DNA of 64,000 nt from Nannochloropsis oceanica (lineage: Eukaryota > Sar > Eustigmatophyceae > Eustigmatales > Monodopsidaceae): the NCBI GenBank assembly GCA_004519485.1, contig CP038127.1, positions 1 through 64,000 of the forward strand, given 5' to 3'. The position numbers were made by a program, and so were the translations under genes. Under the pieces are notes generated by a model, which was not told the origin of the DNA, made no database searches, and worked only from the letters and a program-made list of their open reading frames with translations. Shown here piece after piece: positions 11,347 to 23,100 of the stretch (positions are counted from its first letter, which is position 1; each line of letters starts with the position of its first letter).

Positions 11347-13170
11347 TTATGTACCCCCTCCCCACAGCTCCCCCGGGGGTAGGTCGATGTGCAACAGATC
11401 GCAGTCGGCCACGGTGGGCTCGGGTATCAGCATCCAGAGCAGCACGGTAGTGTAGATGGCTACGATGGGGATAGGGATAGACATCGGATGGGAGGGAGGG
11501 AGAAAGAAAAGGACAATCAAGAAGAAGTACCTGAGAATTGGTAAATTATGTCATTAAGAAGGCCTACTAAACCCTCTCAACCACGGAATAAGAGACCCGG
11601 AAGAAAGGAAGGAGGGAGGGAAAAAGTGGTGCAGGAAAAGAGAGGGCACTGGCTGGCTCACCTGTGACGATGTCGTGCGAATAGTGGTTCTTGAAGGCCA
11701 GCAAGGCCATGATAACCAGTATCATGGAACAGACACTGATCCCGCACACGATGTACAACCTGGGCGCGTGGCGCAAGACCGTCAGCAGCATCACTATGCT
11801 GTGCAGCGTGTGGCTCGAGAAGAGGAGGTCCCCGCAGCTCCCCGTGATTTCCACGCGGCCCATGATCTCCCCGACGGTATTGGGCGGGTCCCAGTACGGA
11901 GGGTGGCAATAGGGCGCCGGATTGGGCTCTAGGGTTAGCATGTAGGAGAAGACGCGGAGCACTAAGGCGATGGACAGGACCTGGCAGGCACGTTTGCAGA
12001 GGTAGACGAATGGTACGGGGATCGAGCATGTCTTGACCTCCTCCCAGTCCTCCCTCTCTTGGACCAGCATCGTTTGCGGCCCGCCCCAGGGGACGTTGTT
12101 CAAGAGGAGCCGGCCGAGGCAGAGGGTCAGGACCATGCCGACCAACAGGTAGAGGGAGAGGTTGACGACCCATTGGGCGGAGGGAGGGAAGACGCCCGCA
12201 AAGAGCATGATGCCCAAGTCTTTCAACGGCGGAGGGGGCCCTGCCTCCCCCCATATCTCTCCCTCGAGGTAGTAGACGAAATTGTGCATCACCAGATTGA
12301 AGTATTCGGCCAGGAGGACGACCTGCAGGGAGCGGAGATGCAGGGAGGAGGGAAGGGCGGGCGGGAGGGGAAGATTTGACGGATTTAAAAAAAGGGCGGG
12401 AGTGTCTTACGCCGCCTCAATTTAAGAATGAAGTTATTCTGTTTGTGGTGATATGCTTGGAAGCATCGTTCTGAAGGAAGGGAGAGAGGGAGAGAGTTAT
12501 GCCCTCTACTCCGCGGACACAAGCCGGCCAGCCAGACGTACCACAATCCATCTCCACTCCTGCTTAAACAAGGCAAATTCTAGCTTTGCCTGCCAGGAGA
12601 TCTACCAAACAATAACGTTTGATTTGTATATGGAAACGTAAAGAATGGAAGATGTGTGAGATCCTGACTTCTTCCTCCTTTCCTCCGTACCCATCTCCAC
12701 TCCCCTCCTCCTATCTTTCCTCAAGTCGTCGACCATGTCCAGCGTTCAATCGAAGTATTCAGGAAATCGGAATAATCCTTCACCGTCCTTCGCTCCTTTC
12801 CTTCTGCCTTCCTTCCCCTCCCATCTTTCATTTGATTTACCTCCTTCGGAGTCTTCAAGCGAATGGCCCTCCACGCATCACACCGGCGATTATAATGGTT
12901 GGAGTAGTAGCTCGAGGTCTCAGCAGCAGGCGGCGGACTGGCAGGCATGGGAGGAGACAGGAAATTCAGGGAATGTACGCGAGGCCCAACACTCACGCTC
13001 GAATCTCGCACCAATCCTCTCACGCCTGTTCCTCCCCCAGCTCCTCGAAAGCGGGCAGAGGAGGAGGGGCGCACGGGGGAGGAAGGAGAGTTGACATCTA
13101 TGATCTGCGACGTCTCCTTGGTAGACCCCGGATCGGGTGTGACATTCGCGATAGCATCCTTGTTCCCCAT
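11347..13170 (-). CDS. Sphingomyelin-synthase-like (PAP2_C) membrane phosphotransferase
   Basis: Four minus-strand exons (13170-12841, 12601-12542, 12322-11662, 11459-11347) join in frame to about 387 residues. The first exon is a cytosolic tail beginning MGNKDA, which resembles an N-myristoylation start, and ends in a Ser/Pro-rich stretch. Then come hydrophobic segments beginning KQEWRWIVVVLLAEYFNLV. The signature CGDLLFSSHTLHS followed by KNHYSHDIVTA supplies the two His and the Asp of the sphingomyelin synthase / inositolphosphorylceramide synthase active site. The last exon gives the final transmembrane helix YTTVLLWMLIPE. Members transfer a phospho-head group from a phospholipid to ceramide at the Golgi or plasma membrane. 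Head-group specificity cannot be read from sequence. The exon joining 12542 to 12322 skips a small alternative piece (about 12472-12410) that would bring in a stop. Confidence 0.82.
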
Positions 13171-15033
13171 ATACCGGCCGCAGTAACTACTGAAAGTTGT
13201 GTGCGTGTGCGTGGTGTGGATGGGAGGCATTGAGTTAGAACAAGATAGGAGGGAGGATACAACATGAGGGAGAAAAGAATAGGAATGTTGAGCCAATCAT
13301 CCCCTTACGCCACCTAATGCGCCCCTCCCTTTTCGCTACCCCCTCCCCTTGACAGTAATGATCATCCAGCAATTTACAAGGGAAATGGAATTTCCCCCCG
13401 TTGTAGCATGCCCACCAAGGCAAGTGAGTATCCTCCGCGTCAACAAGTTAAATGCATGCATGTTGCATGTGTACGTGCGGTCGAAGATGATTTCTCTAGG
13501 GCAAAGACAACAAGGAGACATCAGCCGTTGCAACATGAGGGTCCATGCTAGGGTCTGACCCTCGACACAAGCTGAGGTGCCATCAAAATCTCTGCGCTTG
13601 ATGATTTGAAACCACCAAGCAGCGGCAACGGTGAATTGAATCTTTCAATTTTTTCTTCAACGACCTGGTCCGGAAATGTTCGATCTCGCAAAAGCCGCGG
13701 GGGAATGATTCCGAAAGATATTTGGAATATTTAATCAATTAAGATGAGCATTTTTTAGTGTTCTTAAGGGCCCTTAAAGGAGGAAGGTGCATGTGATTGA
13801 TCGAAAATGGGAAGAAGAAGGAGGACTAAATGGCTGGGGCCCAAGAGCGAAATGGAAAGATGTGTTCTATCTATTATTACCAGCGCGGGTTCTCGTTCTT
13901 TTGCATAATATAAATTGTATGAAAGTTAGAAAATGTTTTTGATCTTGGCATTGGGGGTGGCCATAACGGTGCCTGGGTTGTGCCTCGCTTCTTGCTTCCC
14001 CCCCCGCCCCCCCTATCCCCTCTCGCCATACTGCTTCTCCGTTTTAGCACTGTAATTGCCCGCTCCATCTGCTGCGTAATGACGAGATGGGAGCCATGCC
14101 TTCTTGGATTTGCTCTCGCGCGGTGGCAGCATGCAGCAAGTGAAGCTGAGTCAGACAGTCAAGTATCCAGGGGAACATCAGGCATGGCTTACAGCCGACG
14201 AGCTTGGCAGCACCGATGAGAGTTGATCATGCAGGTGCGAACGGTTATCGTAAACTTCCTTAAGAAGCACTTCCATCATTTCCGTCGTGATGACTGGAAA
14301 ATTCACGCCTTATAGTGCTCAAATACGAGTTCCGGCTTCTCCTAAATGGCTACCGATTCCGTCGAAAGACTACAGCACTGAGCATGATAGCGGTGCGGCG
14401 AAAGCGATATCGGTGGACCGAGGGATGGAGAAAGGAAGAAAGGAGGGGAGGAGAGGAACAAAAGGGAGGGAGCAAGTGGGAGTGAAATGCAGGCTTTGAA
14501 ATTTTTTTTCAATTTTGTCTGAATGATAAGATGGAGAGAGGAAAAAGGGAGTGACGAGAGGTAGGAGGGGGAATTACAAGGCTAACTAGATAATGAGACA
14601 AAAAGCGGAGTTCCGTTGGTGAAATGGTCGCCACAATCACTCATCATGGCACGGTGGTGATATCTAATAATTGTGCATGATCACATGACAGGACTCTTTG
14701 TAAGACAGCCCACCCCCCTCGCTCGCCGTAGAACATCACGGGACGAACCGACGCGAGCGTGAAGGTAAATCAGCGAAGGCCAAGCAAGGCAGGGGGCTTG
14801 GACGATGCCACAATAAGCACCAAAAGCAATACACCCACAAGCCCCATGCACGTCTACTGCGAATTCGCTGGTAGAGAGCGAAGCTGTCATTTCCGTCGGT
14901 CTGTGAAGCAAGCCATCATGCAGCTCCAGCTGCGGCCGAAAAGCGATGAGCGCCTCGCATCTTCCTCACGGCTGCCCCCTCTCCGCTCTTTCTCGATAAA
15001 CACACAGAAAGTGCGCCTACCTACGGAGCAAGA
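13171..15033. other. Divergent intergenic region, lower GC, no gene seen
   Basis: Lies between two diverging start codons, so it should contain both promoters. It is noticeably less repetitive and more AT-rich than the surroundings, with only short ORFs (all under about 95 codons) and no recognisable domain. I looked for tRNA T-arm and snRNA-like patterns and found none convincing. Confidence 0.45.
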
Positions 15034-16975
15034 ATGAGTACAAGCCATGCTGTTCCAGACTTCCTGCTGGAGGAGCTGGGAAGTCAGGTATGTACCGTGG
15101 AGCTACCGATGCACCCTCCCCTCCCTCCCTCCCCTCCTGCCCTGCCTCGTTTCACCCGTCTCCATGTTGTGGTGAGCCATACAGCAAAGTCGCCTTTATC
15201 TGCTTCATCTTCCCCTTCTTTATAGTCTTAGTCTCCGTGCCGGCTAGTCGAGATCCCTGCGAACATAGGTCTTACCCTGTCCCTCGGCCGCATCCCACAT
15301 TCCACCCCTCCGTCCCTCCCTTCCTCCCTCCTCAGGCGCCCGGCTTGGAGGGCGACGGAAGGCCGGAGCTCAACGACGACGTGGACCGACTCACGCGATG
15401 GTGGCTGCAGGAGGAGGCAGCCCCAGAATTACTGCCTTTCCAGACGGAGACCGTGCAAGACTTGCATGCCCTAGTGGAGCAGCAGCAGGTAGGGAGAGGG
15501 AGGGAAAGCGGGAAAGAGGGAGGGAAGGAGGAAAGGGAGGGTGGGTGAATGCCAGCGATACTAGTCCGTTCATGCGAAACCGGAATGGCCCTGTCTTACC
15601 CTCCCGCCCTCCCTCCCTCCCTCCCTCCCTCCCTTCTTCCCAGGGTTTCGTGGACGAGTCGCGCAACACAGTGGAAGAGGCCAGCTCTGCCCTACTCTAT
15701 CAGATGGAGATCGACCGGTACACCCCCTCCCTCCCTCCCTTCCTCCCTCCCTCCCTCCCTCCCTCCCTCCCTTCATCACTCCCTCCCCTGCCTGCCTTTC
15801 TTTCCTTCATATCTCCTCTGACCCTCCCTCCTCTCCCTCCCTCCCTCCATCTCCCCCCAAGGGTTAAGTACGTGCTAGCCCGATACCTCCGAGCTCGTCT
15901 TTGCAAACTCGAGAGACACATTTTGCATGTGGCCTTGGACCCAGGTAGGGAGGGAGGGAGGGAGGGAGGGAGGGAGGGAGGGAGGAGTGTGCAGAGGATC
16001 AGAGAGAAAGACTTGAGATGACCATTCACAACGCTCCCTCCCTCCCTCCCTCCCTCCCTCCCTCCCTCGTTCCTCCCAGACATGCGTCAACGCCTCTCTC
16101 CGTACGAGTTGCGGTTCGCCGGTCAATACCTGGACCTGGTGGTGAGGGAGGGAGGGAGAGAGGGAGAGAGGGAGGGAGGAAGGGAGGAAGAGAGAGAGGG
16201 AGGGAGGGAGGGAGGATTTTTTGGATGATTGACCTGCTGGTTGATGGATGGATGGATAGATGGAGTCTTTTTCCAAGTCATTCTCTACATCAGCTTGAGC
16301 CTCATGCCATCATCCCTCCCTCCCTCCCTCCCTCCCTCCCTCCCTCCCTCCCTCCCTCCTACGTCAGGACAAGCACGCCCACGCCATGGTCCTTGACCAT
16401 ATGCCAGAAGGCTTCCAGTCGCTCACACAGGTAGTGAGGGGGGGAGGGAGGGAGGGAAAAGGGAAAGAGGATGTACGACAGGAAAAAAAGCCTGATATTT
16501 ACGCAACCGTCCTCCTCGCCCGCCGTCCCTCCTTCCCTCCCTCCCTCCCTCCCTCCCTCCCTCCCTCCCTCCCTCCCTCCCTCCTCCCGTCTGCAGGAGG
16601 CCCACGGAGAGCGGCCGGTCGATGCGCCGGACCTCGATCGCTTCGTTTTCTGCCGCGTCCGCCAAGATAGCTTCAACGTACAGGTAGGGAAGGAGGGGAG
16701 GATGGGGAGAGGAAGCAATAGAAGGGGGTAAGGAGGGAAGGAGGGAAGGAAGGAAGGAGGACACACGGGCATATGAATGGTCCTTGAATTTTCATCCTTG
16801 CTTCTTCCTCTCTCCCTCCCTTTGGCTTTCCCTCCATTCTCCTCAGGTGGACGACTCGGCCGACGCTGGCTCGAACGTGGCGGGCATCCAGGATTTGATG
16901 GAAGGAGACGTGCATGTGCTTAAATACAGGGTGGTAAGACCTTTGGTGGAGAGGGAGGCGGTGGAACTCATCTAA
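15034..16975 (+). CDS. SLD5: GINS complex subunit SLD5 (GINS4)
   Basis: Subunit of the four-part GINS complex that, with CDC45 and MCM2-7, forms the replicative CMG helicase in the nucleus. Eight exons: 15034-15087, 15336-15488, 15644-15717, 15862-15944, 16080-16141, 16368-16430, 16597-16683, 16847-16975; 234 residues, close to the animal protein. Recognisable pieces are RWWLQEEAAPELLPF, QMEIDRVKYVLARYLRARLC (the conserved helix before the linker), LSPYELRFAGQYLDLV, LDHMPEGFQSLTQ, DLDRFVFCRVRQD, and the B-domain end HVLKYRVVRPLVEREAVELI, which matches the usual C-terminal LI. Every phase joins cleanly. Several introns have GGGA repeats at the 5' side and CCCT repeats before the acceptor. Confidence 0.93.
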
Positions 16976-17562
16976 CGTGCACAAAAATGAACAAATATAA
17001 AGAATTGAAAAGGAAGAGAGAGAAAAGGAGGAAGAGAACGACTGAAGGTGGGCGATGTAGCTTGGGTGAGGGAGGGAGGGAGGGAGGAACGCAAAGAACA
17101 AAGATTTGTATGTATGCCGGTAATACAACAACAACAGCCATGCTTTTCTGTCAGTTTCCGGTGTTTCCGTTCCTTTTCAGCCTCACATCAGTGGAAACCG
17201 TGAACTTGTCAGCAACCTACGACACAAAGCAGGGGGAGGGAGGGACGAGGTCGGGTATCACCCACCCCGGCCCGTCATCGCCGAAGCCGATCGTCGAAGA
17301 AGCTCCACATGCCCCTTGCCTGTATGCTTCACGACCGCCTCCTCAATAACTCACCACGCACAGACCCGTCTGCAAAATCGTTGGCACAAATGAACGATAA
17401 CCGAGATCAGAGAGACACAGCGCGAGGCACCTTTCTCTGCTCCAACACCCCCCCCTTCCTCTCGCTGCCTCTCCATCATTATTCATCCTTCCTCATGTTC
17501 GCCCCCCCCACCCTCCCTCCCTCATTCCCTCTCTCCTCCTCTCTCCAAAACATTAGCCAACC
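16976..17562. other. Spacer between SLD5 and proteasome alpha-7
   Basis: Tandem gene spacer of 587 bp. The first half is purine-rich 3' UTR, the second half pyrimidine-rich and ends in the context CCAACCATGAG at the next start codon. No other feature seen. Confidence 0.5.
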
Positions 17563-19487
17563 ATGAGTTCAACGGGTGCGGGGTATGATGTCTCGCCCAC
17601 CACCTTCTCGCCCGACGGCCGCCTCTTCCAAGTGGAGTACGCGAGTAAAGCGGTGGAGAACAGGTATGGAGGGGAGTGAGGGAAGGAGGGAGGGAGGAGG
17701 AAGGGAGAGATGTGCCTCCAGCGGATATTTGCCGGAGAACAAATAAGCGGGCGTTGTCTCCAGCTACTCATGTTACACTGGAGTAGAGGCTGGTGCGTGT
17801 GTCCGCGGGCTCTGCTTGTGTGCTGGGCTTGGCTTTTCCTGCCTGCTTCTTCTCATTTCTCCACTCGCACACGTCATTCCCATGCTCCTTTCCTTCTTCT
17901 TCTCTCTCCCTCCCTCCAACCGCCCTCCTCCTCAGTGGCACGGCCATTGGGCTAAAGTGCAAGGACGGCATTGTCCTGGCAGTGGAGAATCTGCTCTTGT
18001 CTAAGCTCCTGGTGGCCAACTCGAACCGACGCACCTTTGGGGTAGGCCCGCACGTCTCCATCGCCGTGGCTGGTACGAGGAAGAGAGGGAGAGAGGGAGG
18101 GAGGGAAAGGCTGGAGGGAGCACAACATCTCTATTTGGTACAACAGCGCGCTGCGTCAGTGTCCTGACTTTTATCCACCTCGTCTTCCCTCTCTCCCTCC
18201 TGCCCTCCGTCCAGGCCTCGTTTCAGACGGCCGGCAAGTGGTAAACCGCGCCCGGGAAGAGGCTGAGAACTACAAGGACAACTACGGCAGTGATATCCCC
18301 CCTTCAGGTACGTCCTCCCTGCCTCCCTCCCCTCCTCTACCCCTTTATTCGGCAGACAGTCACCTTCGCCGCATCTCGTTGCAATAAACTCCAGTAGATA
18401 GACTGCCTTATCTCACTCACATGTTCATTCCAATTCATTCTTTCGGCTCATTCCCCTACCTCCCACTCTTCTCTCAAAATACTGACTTCCCCCCCCCTTC
18501 CTCCCTCCCTCCCACCATTCCTAGTCCTGGCCGATCGCCTGGCCCAGTTCGTCCACTTCTTCACCCTCAACTACTCCCTGCGGCCGTTTGGAGCCTCCGT
18601 GCTCATCGCCGGTTATGACGCTTTCATGGAGGCTCTAGAGCTGCACGTCATCGAACCCTCAGGCGTGGCCTACGTAAGCGCTTCTCCTTCCCTCCTTCCC
18701 TCCCTCCCTCCCTCGCACTCTCCTTCCCTCTCTTCCGTCTTTCTGTTCGTCTTGTTAAGCCCGTCATTGGTCTGGAATCCACATATACCCACTTTTGATA
18801 AATATATTTAAACCATCCCTCCCTCCCTCCCTCCCTCCCTTCCTCCCCTCCAGAAATTCTTCGGTGCCGCCGTGGGGAAGGGCCGACAGGGAGCCAAGAC
18901 CGAGATCGAGAAACTGAAGCTTACCGAGACCACCTGCACCGATGCCATCAAGGAGATGGCGAAAATGTAAGAGAGCCCTCAATTCCTCCCTCCTTTCCTC
19001 CCTCCCCTTCCTCCCTCCCTTTCCCCCTCCTCCTCACCATCATCGTACTGGCCTCGCCGAGCCCGTCCTTTTGACACGCATGTATATCCATTCTTGCCCC
19101 TCCCTCCCTTCCTCCCCCCCTCCCTCCAGCCTCCACAAGCTGCATGACGAGAGCAAGGACAAACCATTCGAGCTGGAGATGGCGTGGGTCACCGAGGCCA
19201 ACGGATTTAAGGCCCAAACCGTCCCCCGCGACGTTGTGTAAGTCCCCTCCTTCCTCCCCTTCCTTCCCTTCCTTTCTCCTTCCCTGCCTTTTCGGTTGAC
19301 ATATGAATTAAATACGAAGAGAGGCAAGCACGAAGAGTTTCCAATCGCTCACACCTCTTTCCTTCGACTTTATCCCCCCTCTCCCTCCCCTCCCGTCACT
19401 AGTGCGGCGGCTGAGAAGTGGGCCAAGGAGGCCATCGAGGCCGAGGATATGGACGAGAGTGATGATGAGGAGGGAGGGGCAGCATAA
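17563..19487 (+). CDS. PSMA3: 20S proteasome subunit alpha-7 (PSMA3 type)
   Basis: Outer-ring alpha subunit of the 20S proteasome. Seven exons: 17563-17663, 17936-18072, 18215-18307, 18525-18673, 18854-18966, 19130-19237, 19403-19487; 261 residues. The protein opens [20 protein letters not shown], with the alpha-subunit signature and [20 protein letters not shown], followed by [62 protein letters not shown] and EIEKLKLTE. It ends in the acidic tail [11 protein letters not shown], which is characteristic of alpha-7. Introns are of the CCCT-rich kind. The gene follows SLD5 in tandem, with no functional link implied. Confidence 0.96.
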
Positions 19488-20119
19488 GGAATAAAAGAAA
19501 GGAGGAAGGGAAGAAGGGAAAGCTTTTCTATGGAATGGGAACAGAGAGGCGGGTGGATGTATTCATGGAGGGGAGGGGAGGGAGGGAGGAGAACTAAAAG
19601 GGGAAGTGTGGGGAAAGGCCAATGAAAGAAAGATTGAAAGAAACCGGAAAAGGATCTACCCCAGCACCTTATCATCGAAGCGTTGTGTACACCGCATCAT
19701 GTTCTTTTCAAGGTTCTAAATCACGTCTGTGTGCGTCGAGGGCAAGGGGTGGGGAGGTTGGCCCGGAAGCGGAGTGGGCCGTTACGAACGAAGCTTGCAG
19801 ATCCATCATGCCTGCATGGCTTGGGACCGTGTCGTTGGGCCTGGGAGCTCCCGCTCAGCGTCAGCTCCAGAATTAACCCATTTGATCGGATATGCACAAA
19901 AGGCTGTATCAGATAGAGTGCATAACCAGGGGGTCAGTCGGGAAAAAAACTGTGCATTAGCGGCCCATGCATCGCAAATTCAATTGCCTGCTCCCGTCCT
20001 CCTTCCCTTCCTCCCTCCCTCCTTCCCTCCCTCCTCTAGCAAGAAGAAAACTAACCTCGAATCCACCCATTCATGGCTCTACAGGTTCTTGTACTCCGGC
20101 TATCCATCCGCAGCAGACG
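19488..20119. other. Spacer and 5' region of the ArfGAP-DENN gene
   Basis: 632 bp of single-copy DNA with CCCT tracts at its right end. A possible 5' UTR intron acceptor (CTACAG, around 20087) precedes the chosen start. ORFs here (for example 19729-20484) overlap intron repeats and are not credible. Confidence 0.45.
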
Positions 20120-23100
20120 ATGGCCGCGCAGGTAAGCCCCTTCACTCCATCCATCCTCCCCCCTTATCCCTCCCCCCTTTCCCCTCCACCCTTTCCTCTC
20201 CCCCCTTCCCCGTTCGCGTTCTCTTACTCTTTCTTGTGTCGGTTTCTTGCATCATAGCAGGGTATTGGTATGCACCTGTATGCGCCTCTTCTTTTGCAAT
20301 GTTGCCATTATTCCTTTTTTATGCTTCCGCTTTTCAGATCCCTCCCCCTCCCTCTCTCCCTCCCTCCCTCCCTTCCTTCTTCATTCCTTCCCTTCCTCCC
20401 TCCCTCCCACGTAGGCCCGGGAACTCCTCCGGCTTCTTCGCCTCCCATCCAATCGCTGCTGTGCTGATTGTGACGCCCCCTTGAATGATAGCACGAATGT
20501 GTGGGCTAGCACGACGTACGGGGTGTTTGTGTGCGTGAATTGTGTGTCGGTCCATCGCAAGGTAAGAGCAAGCAGCAAGGGGAAAGTGAGGAAAGAAGAG
20601 CAGGAAGGCGAGCAAGGAGACCTAATTAAACGCAGCATATACGAAAGGGGAGATTGATGTCACGGCTTATTCGTGCTTTTGGCCGCGTATTCGTCTTCTC
20701 TACTTATCCCTCCCTCCTGCCCTCCCTCCCTCTTGCCCTCCCTCCCTCTCTCCCTCCCTCTCTCAGGTGGGCACACACATCTCTCGCGTGCGATCAGTAA
20801 ACCTAGACGTGTGGATGGAGGAGGACATCATATGTATGCGGCAGCCGTCGAGCAGTGGGGGAAATGCGTATGGTGGGTCAGGGAGGAAGGAAGAGAGGGA
20901 GGGAGGGAGAGAGGGTGGGAGGGAGGCAGGGTAGAGCGAGGAGATGCGGTTTGAAGGTTGTGTTGTGCGTGAAATGAGGGAGGTAGAAGAGGAGGGAATG
21001 AAGGAAGGGGAAAAGGGAAAGAGAGATAGAGCCCTCGGGCTGTGAGGGGGATACCCATGCCACGCGAGGGAGGGAGGGAGAGAGGAAGGGAGGGAGGAAG
21101 GAGAGGGCTTGAGGCCTCTACTAAAGTGTGGCAAACTACATCATGAATCTTTATTGAACCCTCCCTCCCTTCCTCCCCATCTCCCTCCTTTCCTCCCAAG
21201 TCAACTCAATCTACGAGCGGTACATCCCGCGGGGCTGCCTCAAGCCCTCTCCTGACGCGTCTCACGAAGAAAGGGAACTGTGGGTTCGCGCCAAATACGA
21301 GCACAAGGTACGTCGTCCTCCCTCCCTCCCTTCCTTTCTCCTTCCCATCGTCCCTTCTTCCCTGCCTCTCTCTGGGTCTTCATTCTCTCGCCTGTCTCCC
21401 ACCTCGTCTGCCTTTTCCTTTGACAACGTTTGGCTCCTCCTCCCCACCCATCCCTCCCTCCCTCCCTCCCTCCCTCCCTCTCTCCCTCCAGGCCTTCGTC
21501 GTGCCTCTCTTCGCAGCCGAAGAAAGACTCTGGGCCAAGGCCAGGAAAAAAAATGGAGGCGGCGGCAAGAGATTTGCTTTGGGGGGACAAACACCCTTTG
21601 GAAAGGTAGGTGGCGAAACAGGAGGGAGGGAGGGAGGGAGGGAGGGAGGAGGCGGGAGAGGGAGGGCTGAAGCTAGTTCCATCGATTTTATTTGCTGATT
21701 CATTCGTTCAGTTATCGATTTACTTATTCATGTATGTATCTCTGTTGGTATTCATGCATTCATACATGAAATTTCAATTGATTTAATCCTAAGTGTATTT
21801 ATTTATTTATATATTCGTTCATTCATTCATTGTTAGCATCAACCACATTGTTAGCATCAACCCACCGTCACTCTCTCCCTTCCCTTCTCTTCCTCCCTCC
21901 CTCTTCTCCTCTGCTCCTGTACTCGTGCTGTACCAATTTTTGCTTCTTCCCTCCCTCCCTCCCTCCCTCCCTCCCTCCCTCCCTCCCTCCCTCCCTCCCT
22001 CCCTCCCTCCCTCCTTGCCGTCTCAGACGGCAGCCCAGTCCAAGCTTCCGATGCGCCTCGTGGACTTCCTGGTGGTGGTGGGCATGGACGAGGAAGAGGT
22101 AACAAGGGAGGAAGGGAAGGAGGGAGAGAATGAATCGTGGTTTCGGGTCATCAGACATTACGCGCACAGCCCATCTCCTTCCTTCCTTCCTTCCTTCCTT
22201 CCTCCCTCCCTCCCTCCCTCCCTCCCTCCCTCGAAATAGTGTGTGGTAACCCACAGTCCCCCCCCTCCCTCCTCCTTCTCCTCCTCCGCTTCCTCGCACC
22301 ACTCGTTCTCCTCCCCCTCCTCTTTCCGCCCCGCGCCCCAAAAAAGCAGCAGCCTCAGCAGCCTTCCCCCCCTTCTTCCCTCCCTCCCTCCTCCCTCCAC
22401 CTCCGCCGACTCAAGAGCCTTTTTCGCCGCCTCCTCCTCCTCCTCCTCCTCCCGTTCCTTGGCCGCCCTTCCTCCCTTTCTCCCTTCCTCCCTCCCCTCC
22501 TCAGAAACCTCCAACCCTCTCATCCCCTCTCTCCCCGACCCCAATTCCGCTTCCTCCCTCCCTCTCTCCCTCCCCCCTTCCCTCCCCCCGGAGGAGATCC
22601 GTCTGTCCTGCAAGGTCCTTGATGCCTACCCTCCCGAGAGCTACTACACTCAAGACGAAGGGAAAGCCGCCTCCCGTGTGCCTGAACACGTCGCGCAATT
22701 CGTCTACCCTGACGGGTATGAGCCTGCCCTCCCTCCCTCCTCCCTCCCTCCCTCCCTCGCTCCCTCCCTCACCTCCCAAGTCAATTTCCCTTGCTCGTCG
22801 TAAACAGACGGTTTCCAAATCTCATCCTCCTCCCTTCCCTTCTTCCTTTCTCCCGTCCTCCCTTTCCCCCTATCCCCTCTTCCTCTTCCCGCAGCTTTTC
22901 ACTTCAGTCCGAGGAGGCAGCGCCCACGTTCTTCTCCTTCGCATTGACTGACGTGGATGGCGTCAGGACACACGGTTGTGTCCTCCACCTGTGTGAAGAT
23001 GTCTCTACTCACCCCGACCCCGAGAAAACTAAAGCAGCCGTTGCGCGCGGCTTCGGGGTGCGTCATCCCTCCTTCCCTCCTTCCCTCCTTCCCTCCTTCC

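Noticed and set aside
21606-21698. Stop codon shortly after the ArfGAP exon as the end of a stand-alone ArfGAP gene
   Set aside because: The tail would consist of intron-type GGREGG repeat, and a standard donor precedes it; kept only as an alternative to the fusion.
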